From contig NZ_CABPSP010000008.1 of NCBI RefSeq assembly GCF_902459765.1, positions 186,001-250,000 of the forward strand: 64,000 bases of DNA, read 5' to 3'. Position 1 is the stretch's first letter; each line of letters opens with the position of its first letter. This document shows, one piece after another, positions 47,684-56,365 of the stretch. Origin of the DNA: Pandoraea anapnoica (lineage in GTDB: Bacteria > Pseudomonadota > Gammaproteobacteria > Burkholderiales > Burkholderiaceae). Under the pieces are notes generated by a model. That model worked only from the letters and a program-made list of their open reading frames with translations, was not told the origin of the DNA and did no database searches. A program made the translations under genes and the position numbers.

Positions 47684-49135
47684 TCAGATCGGATAGTGAC
47701 GCGGTGTCGTCTGCACGGTGATCCAGCGCAGTTCCGTGAATTCTCCGATGGAGGCCTTACTACCGAAACGTCCGTAACCGCTCGCCTTTACGCCGCCGAA
47801 CGGCATTTGGGCTTCGTCGTGCACGGTCGGGCCGTTGATGTGGCAGATGCCAGATTCGATACGCTTGGCCAGTTGCAGCGCGCGAGAGACGTCGCGGCTG
47901 AAGATCGCCGCCGACAAGCCGAACTCGCTGTCGTTCGCCGCGCGCACCGCTTCGTCGTCGCCGCTCACACGTTGAATCGTCACCACCGGGCCGAACGACT
48001 CCTCGCGATACAAGCGCATGGCAGGCGTCACGCCATCGACAATCGTCGCCTGCATGATTGCACCGTCGACGCGGCACCCGAGCGGCAGACGTGCACCGTG
48101 TTCGCGTGCATCCTCGACCAACGCCGCGACACGCGATGCCGCCTGTGCGCTCACCATCGCACCAAGCACGCTGTCGGGCGACGTCGGCGCACCGGCGTGC
48201 AGCTTGGCGGCCTTCGCCGTCAGCTTCTCCACGAACGCATCGGCAATGCGTGCGTCGACGATCACGCGCTCCGTCGACATGCAGATCTGCCCTTGATTGA
48301 AGAACGCGCCGAAGGCGACGCCATCGACGGCGGCATCGAGATCGGCGTCGTCCAGCACCATCACGGGCGCCTTGCCGCCCAGCTCCAGCAGCGCAGGCTT
48401 GAGATGCTCGGCCGCGAGACGCGCGATGATGCGGCCCACGTGCGTTGAACCCGTGAAGTTCACGCGACGTACCGCCGGATGCGCAATGAGACGCGCCACG
48501 ATCTCGCCAGCATCCTGCGGTGCGTTCGTCACGACATTAACAACACCGTCGCCCAGTCCCGCTTCATGCAGGCAAGCACCGATCAGCGCATGCACGCCGG
48601 GGCACTGCTCCGATGCTTTGAGCACCACGGTATTGCCGCACGCGAGCGGCATCGCGAGCGCGCGCGTCGCCAGAATCACCGGTGCATTCCACGGCGCGAT
48701 GCCGAGCACCACGCCGACCGGCGAGCGCACCGCCATCGCGAGACTGCCGGGCACGTCGCTGGGAATGACGCTGCCGTCGATCTGCGTCGTCATCGCCGCC
48801 GCTTCGCGCAGCATGTTGGCGGCGAGCATGACGTTGAAGCCGTACCAGTTCGCCATCGCACCGGTCTCGGCTGCGCCAATCGCGATGAACTCCGCCGCGC
48901 GGGCGTCCATGCGCTCGGCGGCCGCAAGCAGACGCTGACGGCGCGCCGTCGGAGAGAGCGCCGCCCACGCGGGGAACGCGGCCTGAGCGGCATCGACGGC
49001 CGCGTCGGCGTCGACCAGCGTGGCCGCCGGGGCGCGCGTCGCCACGTCGCCCGTCACCGGATCGATTCGCTCGAACGTCGCCCCGCCTTGCGCGCCACGC
49101 CACTGGCCGCCAATCAGCATCTGCACTTCATGCAT
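47684..49135 (-). CDS. vdh: Aldehyde dehydrogenase, probable vanillin/4-hydroxybenzaldehyde dehydrogenase
   Basis: A 483-residue NAD-dependent ALDH: GIAPWNAPVILATRALA, NFTGSTHVGR, catalytic Glu in LLELGGKAPVMVL and Cys in FNQGQICMSTERV (about residue 280). Located between hydratase-lyase and CoA ligase genes, it oxidises the aromatic aldehyde released from the hydroxycinnamoyl-CoA. Confidence 0.9.
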   Translation of the reverse strand: MHEVQMLIGGQWRGAQGGATFERIDPVTGDVATRAPAATLVDADAAVDAAQAAFPAWAALSPTARRQRLLAAAERMDARAAEFIAIGAAETGAMANWYGFNVMLAANMLREAAAMTTQIDGSVIPSDVPGSLAMAVRSPVGVVLGIAPWNAPVILATRALAMPLACGNTVVLKASEQCPGVHALIGACLHEAGLGDGVVNVVTNAPQDAGEIVARLIAHPAVRRVNFTGSTHVGRIIARLAAEHLKPALLELGGKAPVMVLDDADLDAAVDGVAFGAFFNQGQICMSTERVIVDARIADAFVEKLTAKAAKLHAGAPTSPDSVLGAMVSAQAASRVAALVEDAREHGARLPLGCRVDGAIMQATIVDGVTPAMRLYREESFGPVVTIQRVSGDDEAVRAANDSEFGLSAAIFSRDVSRALQLAKRIESGICHINGPTVHDEAQMPFGGVKASGYGRFGSKASIGEFTELRWITVQTTPRHYPI

Positions 49136-49153
49136 CGCAGTCTTCCTCAGTGT

Positions 49154-49984
49154 TCAACGCTTGTAGGCTTGCAGGCCCGGCTTGATCGACTTGTCGTCGA
49201 GGAACTGCTTCAGGCCCTGTTCGCGGCCATGCTCCGGATCGCGCAGTTGCGCCTGATCGAGCTTGGCGTACAGGTAGTCTTCGCACTGCTCCCATGTGAG
49301 TTCGCGCGAACGCTTGAAGCCATGCTTCGCCGCACGCAGCACCACCGGATTCTTTTCGAGCAGTTTGGCGGCGAGCGCCAGCGTGGCGGCGCGCAATTCG
49401 GCGAGCGGCACGCTCTGATTGACGAGCCCCATGTCGGCGGCTTCGCGACCGGTGAACGTGTCGCCCGTCATGATGTAGTGCAGCGCACGACGATGGCCCA
49501 CCGTGTCGGCCATGGCCTTGCTCACCAGATTGCCCGGCGGAATGCCCCAGTTGATTTCCGACAGGCCGAACACGGCGTCGTCGGCGGCAATCGCCAGATC
49601 GCAGGCCACCAGCGGCGAGAAGCCACCGCCGAAGCACCAGCCGTTGACCATCGCGATGGTCGGCTTGGCGTACATGCGCAGACGACGCCATTGCCAATCG
49701 GAGGCGTCGCGGCGAATACGCTCCTGCACGATCTCCGGTCCGCCGTCGATCTCGCGGAAGTACTCCTTCAGGTCCATCCCGGCCGTCCACGCAGCGCCAG
49801 CGCCCGTCAGCACGACAACACGCGCATCGTTATCGAGTTCGAGCGCGTCGAGCACCTGATTCATCTCAGTGTTCAGCGTCGGGCTCATCGCGTTGCGCTT
49901 ATCCGGACGATTGAAGGTCACCCAGCCAATGCCGCCCTCCACCTTCACGTCGACCGTCTTCCAGCGTCCTTCGTATGCATTCAT
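49154..49984 (-). CDS. ech: Hydroxycinnamoyl-CoA hydratase-lyase (feruloyl-CoA hydratase/lyase)
   Basis: A 276-residue crotonase: RPDKRNAMSPTLNTEM, AAWTAGMDLKEYF, GGGFSPLVACDLAIAAD and SEINWGIPPGNLV with the catalytic Glu. The C-terminal EDYLYAKLDQ holds the substrate-binding Tyr known in Pseudomonas HCHL. It converts feruloyl-CoA or coumaroyl-CoA to vanillin or 4-hydroxybenzaldehyde plus acetyl-CoA. It is the first gene of the operon; a MarR-type operator lies 77-99 bp upstream. Confidence 0.94.
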   Translation of the reverse strand: MNAYEGRWKTVDVKVEGGIGWVTFNRPDKRNAMSPTLNTEMNQVLDALELDNDARVVVLTGAGAAWTAGMDLKEYFREIDGGPEIVQERIRRDASDWQWRRLRMYAKPTIAMVNGWCFGGGFSPLVACDLAIAADDAVFGLSEINWGIPPGNLVSKAMADTVGHRRALHYIMTGDTFTGREAADMGLVNQSVPLAELRAATLALAAKLLEKNPVVLRAAKHGFKRSRELTWEQCEDYLYAKLDQAQLRDPEHGREQGLKQFLDDKSIKPGLQAYKR

Positions 49985-50060
49985 TTTGCGTAATTCCCAA
50001 ATGTCCGGGGCAACCGAACCGCGTGCCGGGAGTGGTGCGCGGCGTTGCCGACAGACACAA

Positions 50061-50083
50061 TTTAATATCAGGTTACCTTACAT
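50061..50083. promoter_or_regulatory. MarR-type operator copy 1, upstream of ech
   Basis: TTTAATATCAGGTTACCTTA shares 17 of 20 bases with the palindromic copy at 52795-52819. The right half is degenerate. Its position fits repression of the ech-vdh-fcs operon. Confidence 0.7.
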
Positions 50084-50135
50084 TGCAAGCGCGACGACTT
50101 CAGGGGAAACCCTGAAGATCGATCCGCGCTTGCGA

Positions 50136-51278
50136 TCAGAACGTGTGACGCATGCCGAGCATCACACCTGCCTGCCCTTCGCCTGCGGGCGGCGTGGTAC
50201 CACCACCGCCGCCGCTGACCGAATAGGCCGCGCGGGCGCTGTTGAAGAGGTAGGCGGCCTGTGCATAGACGGCCGTGCGCACGGAGAGCGAATACGTCGC
50301 ACGCAGCGTGGTCATCGTGCCACGCGTGTCGTGGTCGCTGTTGATGATGCGATAGACCTCGGCGTCGACCAGCCAGGCGGGCGTGACGCTGTACGCTGCA
50401 CCGAGGTAGAAAAGGTTCGAATGCGTGTTGACGGCAGACGTCGACACGCGACGTCCCAGCCAGCCGCCGCCGACCTTGAACGCACCGTACTTGTAATACG
50501 CGCCGAGGGTGGTGCGCGTGTCCTTGTCGCCGCTGCTGGTGAAAACGGATGTGGCCTGACCGTCGAAGAAGTTGGCCGCCGCGTTGGTGCCGCCGCGCTG
50601 CTCTTCATACGACGCCGCCACGCCGAAGTTGCTCGCGTCGTATTTGAGCATGACCGACCAGTCGCGACATTGCACCGACTGACCCGGCACTTGTCCGGCG
50701 CAGGTGCCCTGCCCCGGCGAATTGCCGGTGCCTGCCGAGTCACGGCCAAAGGAATAGCCAGCGCCGAACGTCAGGCCCTGCCAGCCAACCTGATACGTCA
50801 CCGAGTTGTCGGTGCGGGCGTTCGGGATGTAGGCGTCGAACGACCCCATGCCGTAGATGTCCGGCCCGAGAATGTCCGAGCCCAGCAACGCGTAGTACGT
50901 CATGGTGTATTGGCGGCCGAACGACAGCGTGCCATACGGCCCCTTCACACCCACGAACGCCTGACGGCCGAACAAACGACCGCCCTGACCGAGATCGCCG
51001 CCACGAATGTTGAAACCGCTCTCCAGCTGGAAGATGGCCGCGAGTCCACCGCCGAGGTCTTCACTGCCGCGCAGCCCCCAGCGCGACGGCAGTTCGCCGG
51101 TCACGCCCGGCATGCGCACGACCGAGCCGTTCGGGCTCGCATGCGAGACGTACTCGATGCCGGTGTCGACGATGCCGTACAGCGTGACGCTCGACTGCGC
51201 GCAGGCGATGGACGGTACCGCCAACGCGGCGACCGCCGCCAATGGCGCAAGCGTGTGACGTGAAATGCGAAAAGCCAT
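50136..51278 (-). CDS. Outer-membrane general porin
   Basis: A 380-residue beta-barrel porin. The signal peptide MAFRISRHTLAPLAAVAALA ends near ACAQS and is followed by SVTLYGIVDTGIEYVS; eyelet loop GRLFGRQAFVGVKGPYG; C-terminal GVMLGMRHTF. The start at 51278 (GGAGACTTTC upstream) is the one with a signal peptide. It lies between the hydroxycinnamate operon and its transporter and may admit the aromatic acids (inference). Confidence 0.9.
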   Translation of the reverse strand: MAFRISRHTLAPLAAVAALAVPSIACAQSSVTLYGIVDTGIEYVSHASPNGSVVRMPGVTGELPSRWGLRGSEDLGGGLAAIFQLESGFNIRGGDLGQGGRLFGRQAFVGVKGPYGTLSFGRQYTMTYYALLGSDILGPDIYGMGSFDAYIPNARTDNSVTYQVGWQGLTFGAGYSFGRDSAGTGNSPGQGTCAGQVPGQSVQCRDWSVMLKYDASNFGVAASYEEQRGGTNAAANFFDGQATSVFTSSGDKDTRTTLGAYYKYGAFKVGGGWLGRRVSTSAVNTHSNLFYLGAAYSVTPAWLVDAEVYRIINSDHDTRGTMTTLRATYSLSVRTAVYAQAAYLFNSARAAYSVSGGGGGTTPPAGEGQAGVMLGMRHTF

Positions 51279-51440
51279 GAAAGTCTCCAGATTATTGATG
51301 TCGTTATATGTGCTACGTGAATCAGTCGATGCGTCCGGCGTTACGCCAGAAAAAACGCGACGGCGGCCTTTGCATGCCGTCCGTCGCGCACAAGCGAGGC
51401 CGAGTCGAGTCAACCTTTCGGGCCAACTCGTGAAGCGAAC

Positions 51441-52706
51441 TCAGTCGGCCGCGCGGGGACGACGGATTAGCGTGAGTGCCGCCAGTGCGGCCACGATGGT
51501 CACGGGAATGCTTGCGCCGATCACCACCGCTGCGCTGCTACCCACCGCGAGCAACATCCCAGCGGCGAGCGGGCCAACCACGGAACCGATGCGACCGATG
51601 GCAACCGCTGCGCCCACGCCGGTGCCACGCATGGCCGTCGGGTAATAGGCGGCGGCGAGCGCGTAGAGCACCGACTGGCCGCCGATGATGAACATGCCCG
51701 CGAAGAACGCTGCCGCAGCCAGCACGCCGAAACCGTGTGCGGCAGCCAGACCGACGAGCGAGGCGATCATGCCGAGATACATGCCGCCGATCACGAACGA
51801 CATGCGCGCGCGGTCCATCAGATAGCCCAGCCCCAGTACACCAACAGCGCTACCCACGTTGAAGAGAATCTGCACCCAGCCGATTTCGCCACGCGCAAGA
51901 CCACGCGATCCCATCAGCGATGGCAGCCAGTTAAGCAGGAAATACAGCACGATCAGCGTGCAGAAGTAGGACAGCCAGAGCTGCACCGTCGAGAGACCGC
52001 GCCCTTCGGAGAACAACACCGACGTCATCGGCGCGGGCGTCGCGCGCTGTCCTTGCGACGTCGCCGCAGCGAACGCACGCGACTCCGGCAGGAACCAGGC
52101 GAGCAACGGCAGCAGCAGGATCGGGCCGAGACCACCGACGTAGAAGATGTGCCGCCAGTCGGCATCGCTCACCGACAGCATGCCGATGGTCGCCGCGATG
52201 CCGCCACCCAGCGGAATGCCGCAATACATGATGCTCACGGCCGTGCCGCGCAAACGCGGTGCCACCGCCTCCGACGACAGTGCAATCAGGTTCGGCATCG
52301 CGCCGCCCAGCCCGACGCCCGTGAGCATACGCACGATCACCAGCATCCAGAAATCCGACACGAACGCCGTGGCGATCGACAACACACCGAACAGCGCGGC
52401 ACTCAGCATCAGCACGCGCTTGCGGCCAATGCTGTCGGCAAGACGTCCGCCCACCATCGCGCCCGGCAACAAGCCGAACGTGCCCGCCGAGAACGCAATG
52501 CCCATCTGCGCCACGCTCAGGCCGAACTCCTTCGCCATGCCGCGCGCCGCCACCCCGACCGACTGCAAGTCGAGGCCTTCGAGCAACGCCACCGCGAAGC
52601 ACAACGCGAGTGTCAGCGCCACGGAATTCGCCGCACTGCCGACCCCGCCGGTCCCGTCATCTCCCAACGGCAACGCCTGCGCGCCGCCCTCCCGATTCGA
52701 TTTCAT
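51441..52706 (-). CDS. AAHS-family MFS transporter, probable hydroxycinnamate importer
   Basis: A 421-residue MFS protein, MhpT-like: EGLDLQSVGVAARGMA in helix 1, GGRLADSIGRKR, and LTGVGLGGAMPNLIAL. The ATG at 52706 follows AGGAGACACC. It has two copies of the MarR operator upstream. Given the shared operator with ech, ferulate or coumarate uptake is the best guess. Confidence 0.82.
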   Translation of the reverse strand: MKSNREGGAQALPLGDDGTGGVGSAANSVALTLALCFAVALLEGLDLQSVGVAARGMAKEFGLSVAQMGIAFSAGTFGLLPGAMVGGRLADSIGRKRVLMLSAALFGVLSIATAFVSDFWMLVIVRMLTGVGLGGAMPNLIALSSEAVAPRLRGTAVSIMYCGIPLGGGIAATIGMLSVSDADWRHIFYVGGLGPILLLPLLAWFLPESRAFAAATSQGQRATPAPMTSVLFSEGRGLSTVQLWLSYFCTLIVLYFLLNWLPSLMGSRGLARGEIGWVQILFNVGSAVGVLGLGYLMDRARMSFVIGGMYLGMIASLVGLAAAHGFGVLAAAAFFAGMFIIGGQSVLYALAAAYYPTAMRGTGVGAAVAIGRIGSVVGPLAAGMLLAVGSSAAVVIGASIPVTIVAALAALTLIRRPRAAD

Positions 52707-52794
52707 GGTGTCTCCTGTCATCTTCTTTATGGATGTCGGTTGCCACCCCGCACGGTCCATCGACATCGGCAACGAACGCCTGCCGCGCAGACCA

Positions 52795-52819
52795 TTTAAT
52801 CAGGTAACCTGATATTAAA
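52795..52819. promoter_or_regulatory. MarR-type operator copy 2, upstream of the MFS gene
   Basis: Contains the palindrome ATCAGGT-A-ACCTGAT (52799-52813) within TTTAAT...ATTAAA flanks. It is the most complete copy and lies 90 bp before the transporter ATG. Confidence 0.78.
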
Positions 52820-52995
52820 GGCGCACGTATGACGCACGTGACAACGCTGCGAGAGCGTTGCATCGCTTTCGTCTTGCCGGGTCACTGGGATTCGGTCGCG
52901 CGCTTATTTAGCGTCGGCAGACTACCGCCGACGCGGCGCGATCCGGTTAGCCGCCGGTCGGCATACGACGATGCCTACCGGGGTGACGGACTCCA

Positions 52996-53020
52996 TTTAA
53001 TATCAAGCAACCTGACAATA
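52996..53020. promoter_or_regulatory. MarR-type operator copy 3
   Basis: TTTAATATCAAGCAACCTGA: same flank and right half as copy 2, with three changes in the centre. It lies between the MFS gene and the end of the MarR gene. The rest of 52707-53052 holds no convincing ORF. Confidence 0.62.
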
Positions 53021-53052
53021 CAAGCTGTTGTCCGGTCGGGACAAACCCGGAG

Positions 53053-53628
53053 TCAGTCGCGCAGATTGCGCACGAACATTTCGAGATGACGCTGCACGGC
53101 AGCGGCGTCGTCGCGCGCCACACCGGCACGCATGCGCGTGTCGATTTCCTTGGCGACGGCTTCGCATTGCGCGAGCACACGCCGACCTTCGTCGGTCAGT
53201 TGCAGCAGTACGATCCGGCCGTGATTCGGATCCGGTTCGCGGGTGATCCACTGACGCGACGCCATCACGCTCACGACTTCATTGGCGGACTGCGGCGTGA
53301 TGAACGAGCGTTGCGCGAGTTGCGCGTTGGAGAGCTTGCCGCGCGCATCGAGCACGGAAAGCGCGGTGAATTGCGCGAGCGTGAGGCCCAACGGTGCGAG
53401 CGCTTCCGACATGTGTCGGCGTAGCAAACGGTCGAGACTGGCGATGACGTAGGTCAGGCGCAGTTTGGAGCGGCGCGGGCGGGCGTCGGCCCCTGTCGCA
53501 TCGGTGGAGGCCGTAAGTTCCACATCGCCGTCGGCCGCGAGCGCGACATTGTCCGGCGTGTCGTGCGAACGCGAGTCGCTGGCGGCAACCGCAGCGGCAG
53601 TCTTCTTCTTCGAGGGTACGACGCTCAT
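53053..53628 (-). CDS. MarR-family regulator of hydroxycinnamate catabolism
   Basis: 191 residues: a 50-residue Ala/Asp-rich N-terminal extension that looks disordered, then a MarR winged helix (GKLSNAQLAQRSFITPQSANEVVSVMASRQWI, wing REPDPNHGRIVLLQLT). Related MarR proteins (FerR/FerC/HcaR type) repress ferulate genes and release DNA on binding the hydroxycinnamoyl-CoA. Nearby operators upstream of ech and the MFS gene support the same here (inference). Confidence 0.83.
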   Translation of the reverse strand: MSVVPSKKKTAAAVAASDSRSHDTPDNVALAADGDVELTASTDATGADARPRRSKLRLTYVIASLDRLLRRHMSEALAPLGLTLAQFTALSVLDARGKLSNAQLAQRSFITPQSANEVVSVMASRQWITREPDPNHGRIVLLQLTDEGRRVLAQCEAVAKEIDTRMRAGVARDDAAAVQRHLEMFVRNLRD

Positions 53629-53688
53629 GATGACTCAGCGAGAATGCGCAGATTTTCGCGTAATGCGGGAAAGTCAGCAGTGTAACGC

Positions 53689-53707
53689 CGCCACCGGGGC
53701 GGTGGCG
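53689..53707 (-). terminator. Hairpin after the cheY gene
   Basis: cgccaccg (53689-53696), GGG loop, cggtggcg (53700-53707): a perfect 8-bp stem downstream of the five-gene chemosensory operon. No strong T-run. Confidence 0.5.
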
Positions 53708-53806
53708 ACGGTCTGCCCGCGATTCATCCCGACGATGAGCGGCGTTCTCCGCCTGACCGGCTCGCCGGAAGCCCCCTCAGACCTCCGGCGCGGCCAGCAA
53801 GGGGTA

Positions 53807-54172
53807 TCAGCTGGCGAGCTTGCGAAACGTTTCCAGCACGGCGTCGCCCTTGAACGGCTTGACGATCCAGCCCTTCACACCTGCGGCTTTACCGCGCTCC
53901 TTCATGGCCGGGCTGCTTTCGGTAGTGAGCATCACGACATTGACGGATGCGTTCGCGAGTTCGCCGCGAATCTTCTCGACCATCGTCAGGCCGTCCATAT
54001 TCGGCATGTTCACATCGCTGATGACGAGACGCACGCCCGGGCTGGCCTTGATCTTGGCGAGGCCGTCGCGGCCGTCGACGGCAGTGTCCACGTCCAGGCC
54101 GTTCTTGCGCAGAAAACCAGCGACTTCGTCGCGCACGGTGCTCGAATCGTCGACCACGAGAATCTTCGACAT
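53807..54172 (-). CDS. CheY-like single-domain response regulator
   Basis: A 121-residue receiver domain: acidic pocket ILVVDDSS, phospho-acceptor Asp in LVISDVNMPNMDG (about residue 53), Thr/Lys of the switch in VVMLTTESS and GWIVKPFKG. No output domain. It is last in an operon with a kinase and two CheX-like phosphatases, so it is the probable phosphoryl carrier of this module. AAGGACAACACC precedes the ATG. Confidence 0.92.
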   Translation of the reverse strand: MSKILVVDDSSTVRDEVAGFLRKNGLDVDTAVDGRDGLAKIKASPGVRLVISDVNMPNMDGLTMVEKIRGELANASVNVVMLTTESSPAMKERGKAAGVKGWIVKPFKGDAVLETFRKLAS

Positions 54173-54220
54173 GGTGTTGTCCTTTGTGTGTAAGAGAGAG
54201 TGAATTGGCGAGCCGGGATC

Positions 54221-54862
54221 TCAGAACATTTCCAGCGCCCCGGTCTCGACGGGCTCAGTCGCGCTCTGTGCCGCCTCGCGAAATGCTTCGGGCGACCAGT
54301 TCAGGCTGAATACAAAGTGCTGATGCAGCGTGACGATCTGACCGTTGACCGGATCGGTCAGGCGGTAGACGAAACACAGCTGCGGGTTATCGGTGCCAAA
54401 GGTGATGTACTTCTGCTTGTGGTTGATGAGCAGCGGCACTTGCACCTGCGTGCGGTCCACGGCGAGCGGATCGCCCATGTAGCGGTTCTTGAATGCGCCC
54501 CAGACGAGGTTCGTCAGTTCGCCCAGCATGCCGTTGAGTTCGCGAAAACCGGCCTGCCCTTCGCAGCGACCGGTGTGTTCGAGCAGTTGCATGAACGGCA
54601 CCTGCTCGGCCTGCATCATCATATAGCCACGGCACCAGGCGCTCTCGAGCGGAATCAGGCTGAACACTTCGCCGAAGATGATGCGGTCGCGCACCACGCT
54701 GGGCGAATCGCAGGTCACTTCGACGTCGCCGAACAGGCCGCGGAACACGCCGTCGGTAATGTCGATCATGCCGCGGACCAGCGCGTCCGGGTACTCATGC
54801 TCGACGCTGTCTTCGAGGATCAAGAACTGGCTGACCGACTCGCGGGGGGTGCTTCGGTTCAT
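54221..54862 (-). CDS. CheX-like protein 1
   Basis: 213 residues resembling the CheC/CheX/FliY phosphatase fold. The ExxN catalytic-type motif is seen in MLGELTNLVWGAFKN (about residue 105), and the C-terminal half holds INHKQKYITFG and HFVFSLNW. It would dephosphorylate the neighbouring CheY (inference from the fold). The chain ends in GALEMF, similar to the end of the next gene's product. Confidence 0.65.
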   Translation of the reverse strand: MNRSTPRESVSQFLILEDSVEHEYPDALVRGMIDITDGVFRGLFGDVEVTCDSPSVVRDRIIFGEVFSLIPLESAWCRGYMMMQAEQVPFMQLLEHTGRCEGQAGFRELNGMLGELTNLVWGAFKNRYMGDPLAVDRTQVQVPLLINHKQKYITFGTDNPQLCFVYRLTDPVNGQIVTLHQHFVFSLNWSPEAFREAAQSATEPVETGALEMF

Positions 54863-54939
54863 TGTGATGGTTTCCTAAAGCGTAATTCGTGAGAGGCGAA
54901 GGGATGCGACCTGAAGCAATATCCGGTGCGCGAGTCGCG

Positions 54940-55509
54940 TCAAAACAATTCGAGTTCGCCGCCGCTGTCCTGCGTCACGCTGACATCGGCGTTGAAGTCC
55001 AGCGGTGCATGCGCACACACGCACAACGTGGCCGCAAGGCTGACCGAACCGTCGAGCGTGATGTCCCACGACGCCAGATGGTTCGGCTTGAGCTGCATGA
55101 GGTGAGGCACGCAGCGCGCGCTGAGCACGTAGGGCGTGGACATGCCCAGATCGGGGAAGTAACCCAGCAACTCCTGGTTGATCGCCCCGCAGCACAGGTT
55201 GCTGATTTCGAGAAAGGCTTCGCGAAACGACTTCTCCTGATCGTCGCCCACGAAGTACGCGCGGGTGGCGTCGTCTTCGTCGAAATGCAGCACGAGCAGC
55301 ATGCGAAAGTCGATGCCGGAGATCGTGAGCACGACCACGTTGGTGTGGCGTACCTTCAGCTCGATGTTCGCGGTCGTATCCGACGCGTCGGCCTGCTGCA
55401 CGGCGAGCGGTGCAATCTCGCACTGTGCGTCGGCCGAGCGGGCGAGCCGCGTGCGCGCCGCCTTGTGAAGGATGCGTTCGAAACTGTCGCGTGCGTGAGC
55501 GCTGATCAC
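54940..55509 (-). CDS. CheX-like protein 2
   Basis: 189 residues with a second ExxN motif in FLEISNLCCGAINQEL. It resembles CheX-like protein 1 in layout but the two are clearly diverged. The GTG at 55509 is chosen (AGG upstream); the open frame continues further upstream but only through the next gene. The chain ends in GGELELF. It sits 24 bp after the MCP-like gene, in the same operon. Confidence 0.62.
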   Translation of the reverse strand: MISAHARDSFERILHKAARTRLARSADAQCEIAPLAVQQADASDTTANIELKVRHTNVVVLTISGIDFRMLLVLHFDEDDATRAYFVGDDQEKSFREAFLEISNLCCGAINQELLGYFPDLGMSTPYVLSARCVPHLMQLKPNHLASWDITLDGSVSLAATLCVCAHAPLDFNADVSVTQDSGGELELF

Positions 55510-55532
55510 AACGAAACCTGCCTGCTGAGTGC

Positions 55533-56261
55533 TTAGTGGAGACGGGAATGCAGCTGCTGCGCCAGCGATTCGACGCTGGAGAGCGACGCTGCAATCATCT
55601 TGCCGCCGGCCTGAATGTCCTGGAACGTCGCCGTGGTCGTGACATCGTTGCGATGCAGGCTGTCGCGATAGCTCTTCGAGAGTTCTTCCGAGCGCGTCGC
55701 CAGCGCACGCACTTCGCTCGCGACGATGCCGAAGCCGCGACCGGCCGTGCCCGCACGCGCCGCTTCGATGGACGCGTTGAGCGACACGATCAGCACATGG
55801 CGCACGATCGACGCGAGTTCGTGGTTCTTCGCGTGCATGTCCTGATTTTGCGTCATCAGCGAAATCATCTGTTCGTGCCAGCGCTCGAACGTGGCCGCCA
55901 GACCGCGCAGGCGAGCGGCTTCGCCCGCGATGCGCTGCGCCTCGCCCTGCCACATCGCCTTGTCTTCCAGCACCGACGCTTCCGACTTCTGCGCGGTCTG
56001 CAAGTCCTGCTCGGCCTGCGTCAGGCGCGCCTGCAATGCGGCGATAGCTTCGTCATGCGACTGCACCAGCGCGTCCTTGCCTGCGACGGCGACACGCTCG
56101 CGCTCAAGCGCCTGCTCCAGCGCTTCGTCGTGCGTTTTGCTCAGCGCGCGCCAATGCGCCGTGGCCTGGGCCATGCGCCAGCGATGCACGACGTAACCCG
56201 CGACACCCGCACCGATGAGGCCCGCAGCCGCACCCGCGAATAGCCATTGAACTGCTTCCAT
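55533..56261 (-). CDS. Short MCP-like signalling protein without a sensory domain
   Basis: 242 residues: one N-terminal membrane segment (VQWLFAGAAAGLIGAGVAGYVV), a coiled coil rich in Glu/Gln/Ala (30-115), then the tip and part of a methyl-accepting signalling hairpin (SLNASIEAARAGTAGRGFGIVASEVRAL). There is no periplasmic domain and no HAMP, and the helical bundle is much shorter than in normal receptors. It may act as a scaffold for the neighbouring kinase. Confidence 0.75.
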   Translation of the reverse strand: MEAVQWLFAGAAAGLIGAGVAGYVVHRWRMAQATAHWRALSKTHDEALEQALERERVAVAGKDALVQSHDEAIAALQARLTQAEQDLQTAQKSEASVLEDKAMWQGEAQRIAGEAARLRGLAATFERWHEQMISLMTQNQDMHAKNHELASIVRHVLIVSLNASIEAARAGTAGRGFGIVASEVRALATRSEELSKSYRDSLHRNDVTTTATFQDIQAGGKMIAASLSSVESLAQQLHSRLH

Positions 56262-56365
56262 ACTCGATCCATCTCCGAAAGCGGCGCGGCGGCCGCAAGC
56301 CCGTCAGGTCTGCGCCGCCTCGCCGATCGTCCTGACGCCGGGAGCCCGACGCGTTTGTTCGCGCC

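Noticed and set aside
46217-48448. Open frame of 743 codons on the plus strand
   Set aside because: It spans two genes with clear families on the other strand (CoA ligase and aldehyde dehydrogenase) and is Arg/His-rich without domains.
52829-53089. 86-codon plus-strand ORF between the MFS and MarR genes
   Set aside because: No ribosome site and it runs across the operator copies; no recognisable features.
55510-55953. N-terminal extension of CheX-like protein 2
   Set aside because: The extension is the antiphase reading of the MCP-like gene, Arg/Ser-rich; the domain begins at the GTG at 55509.
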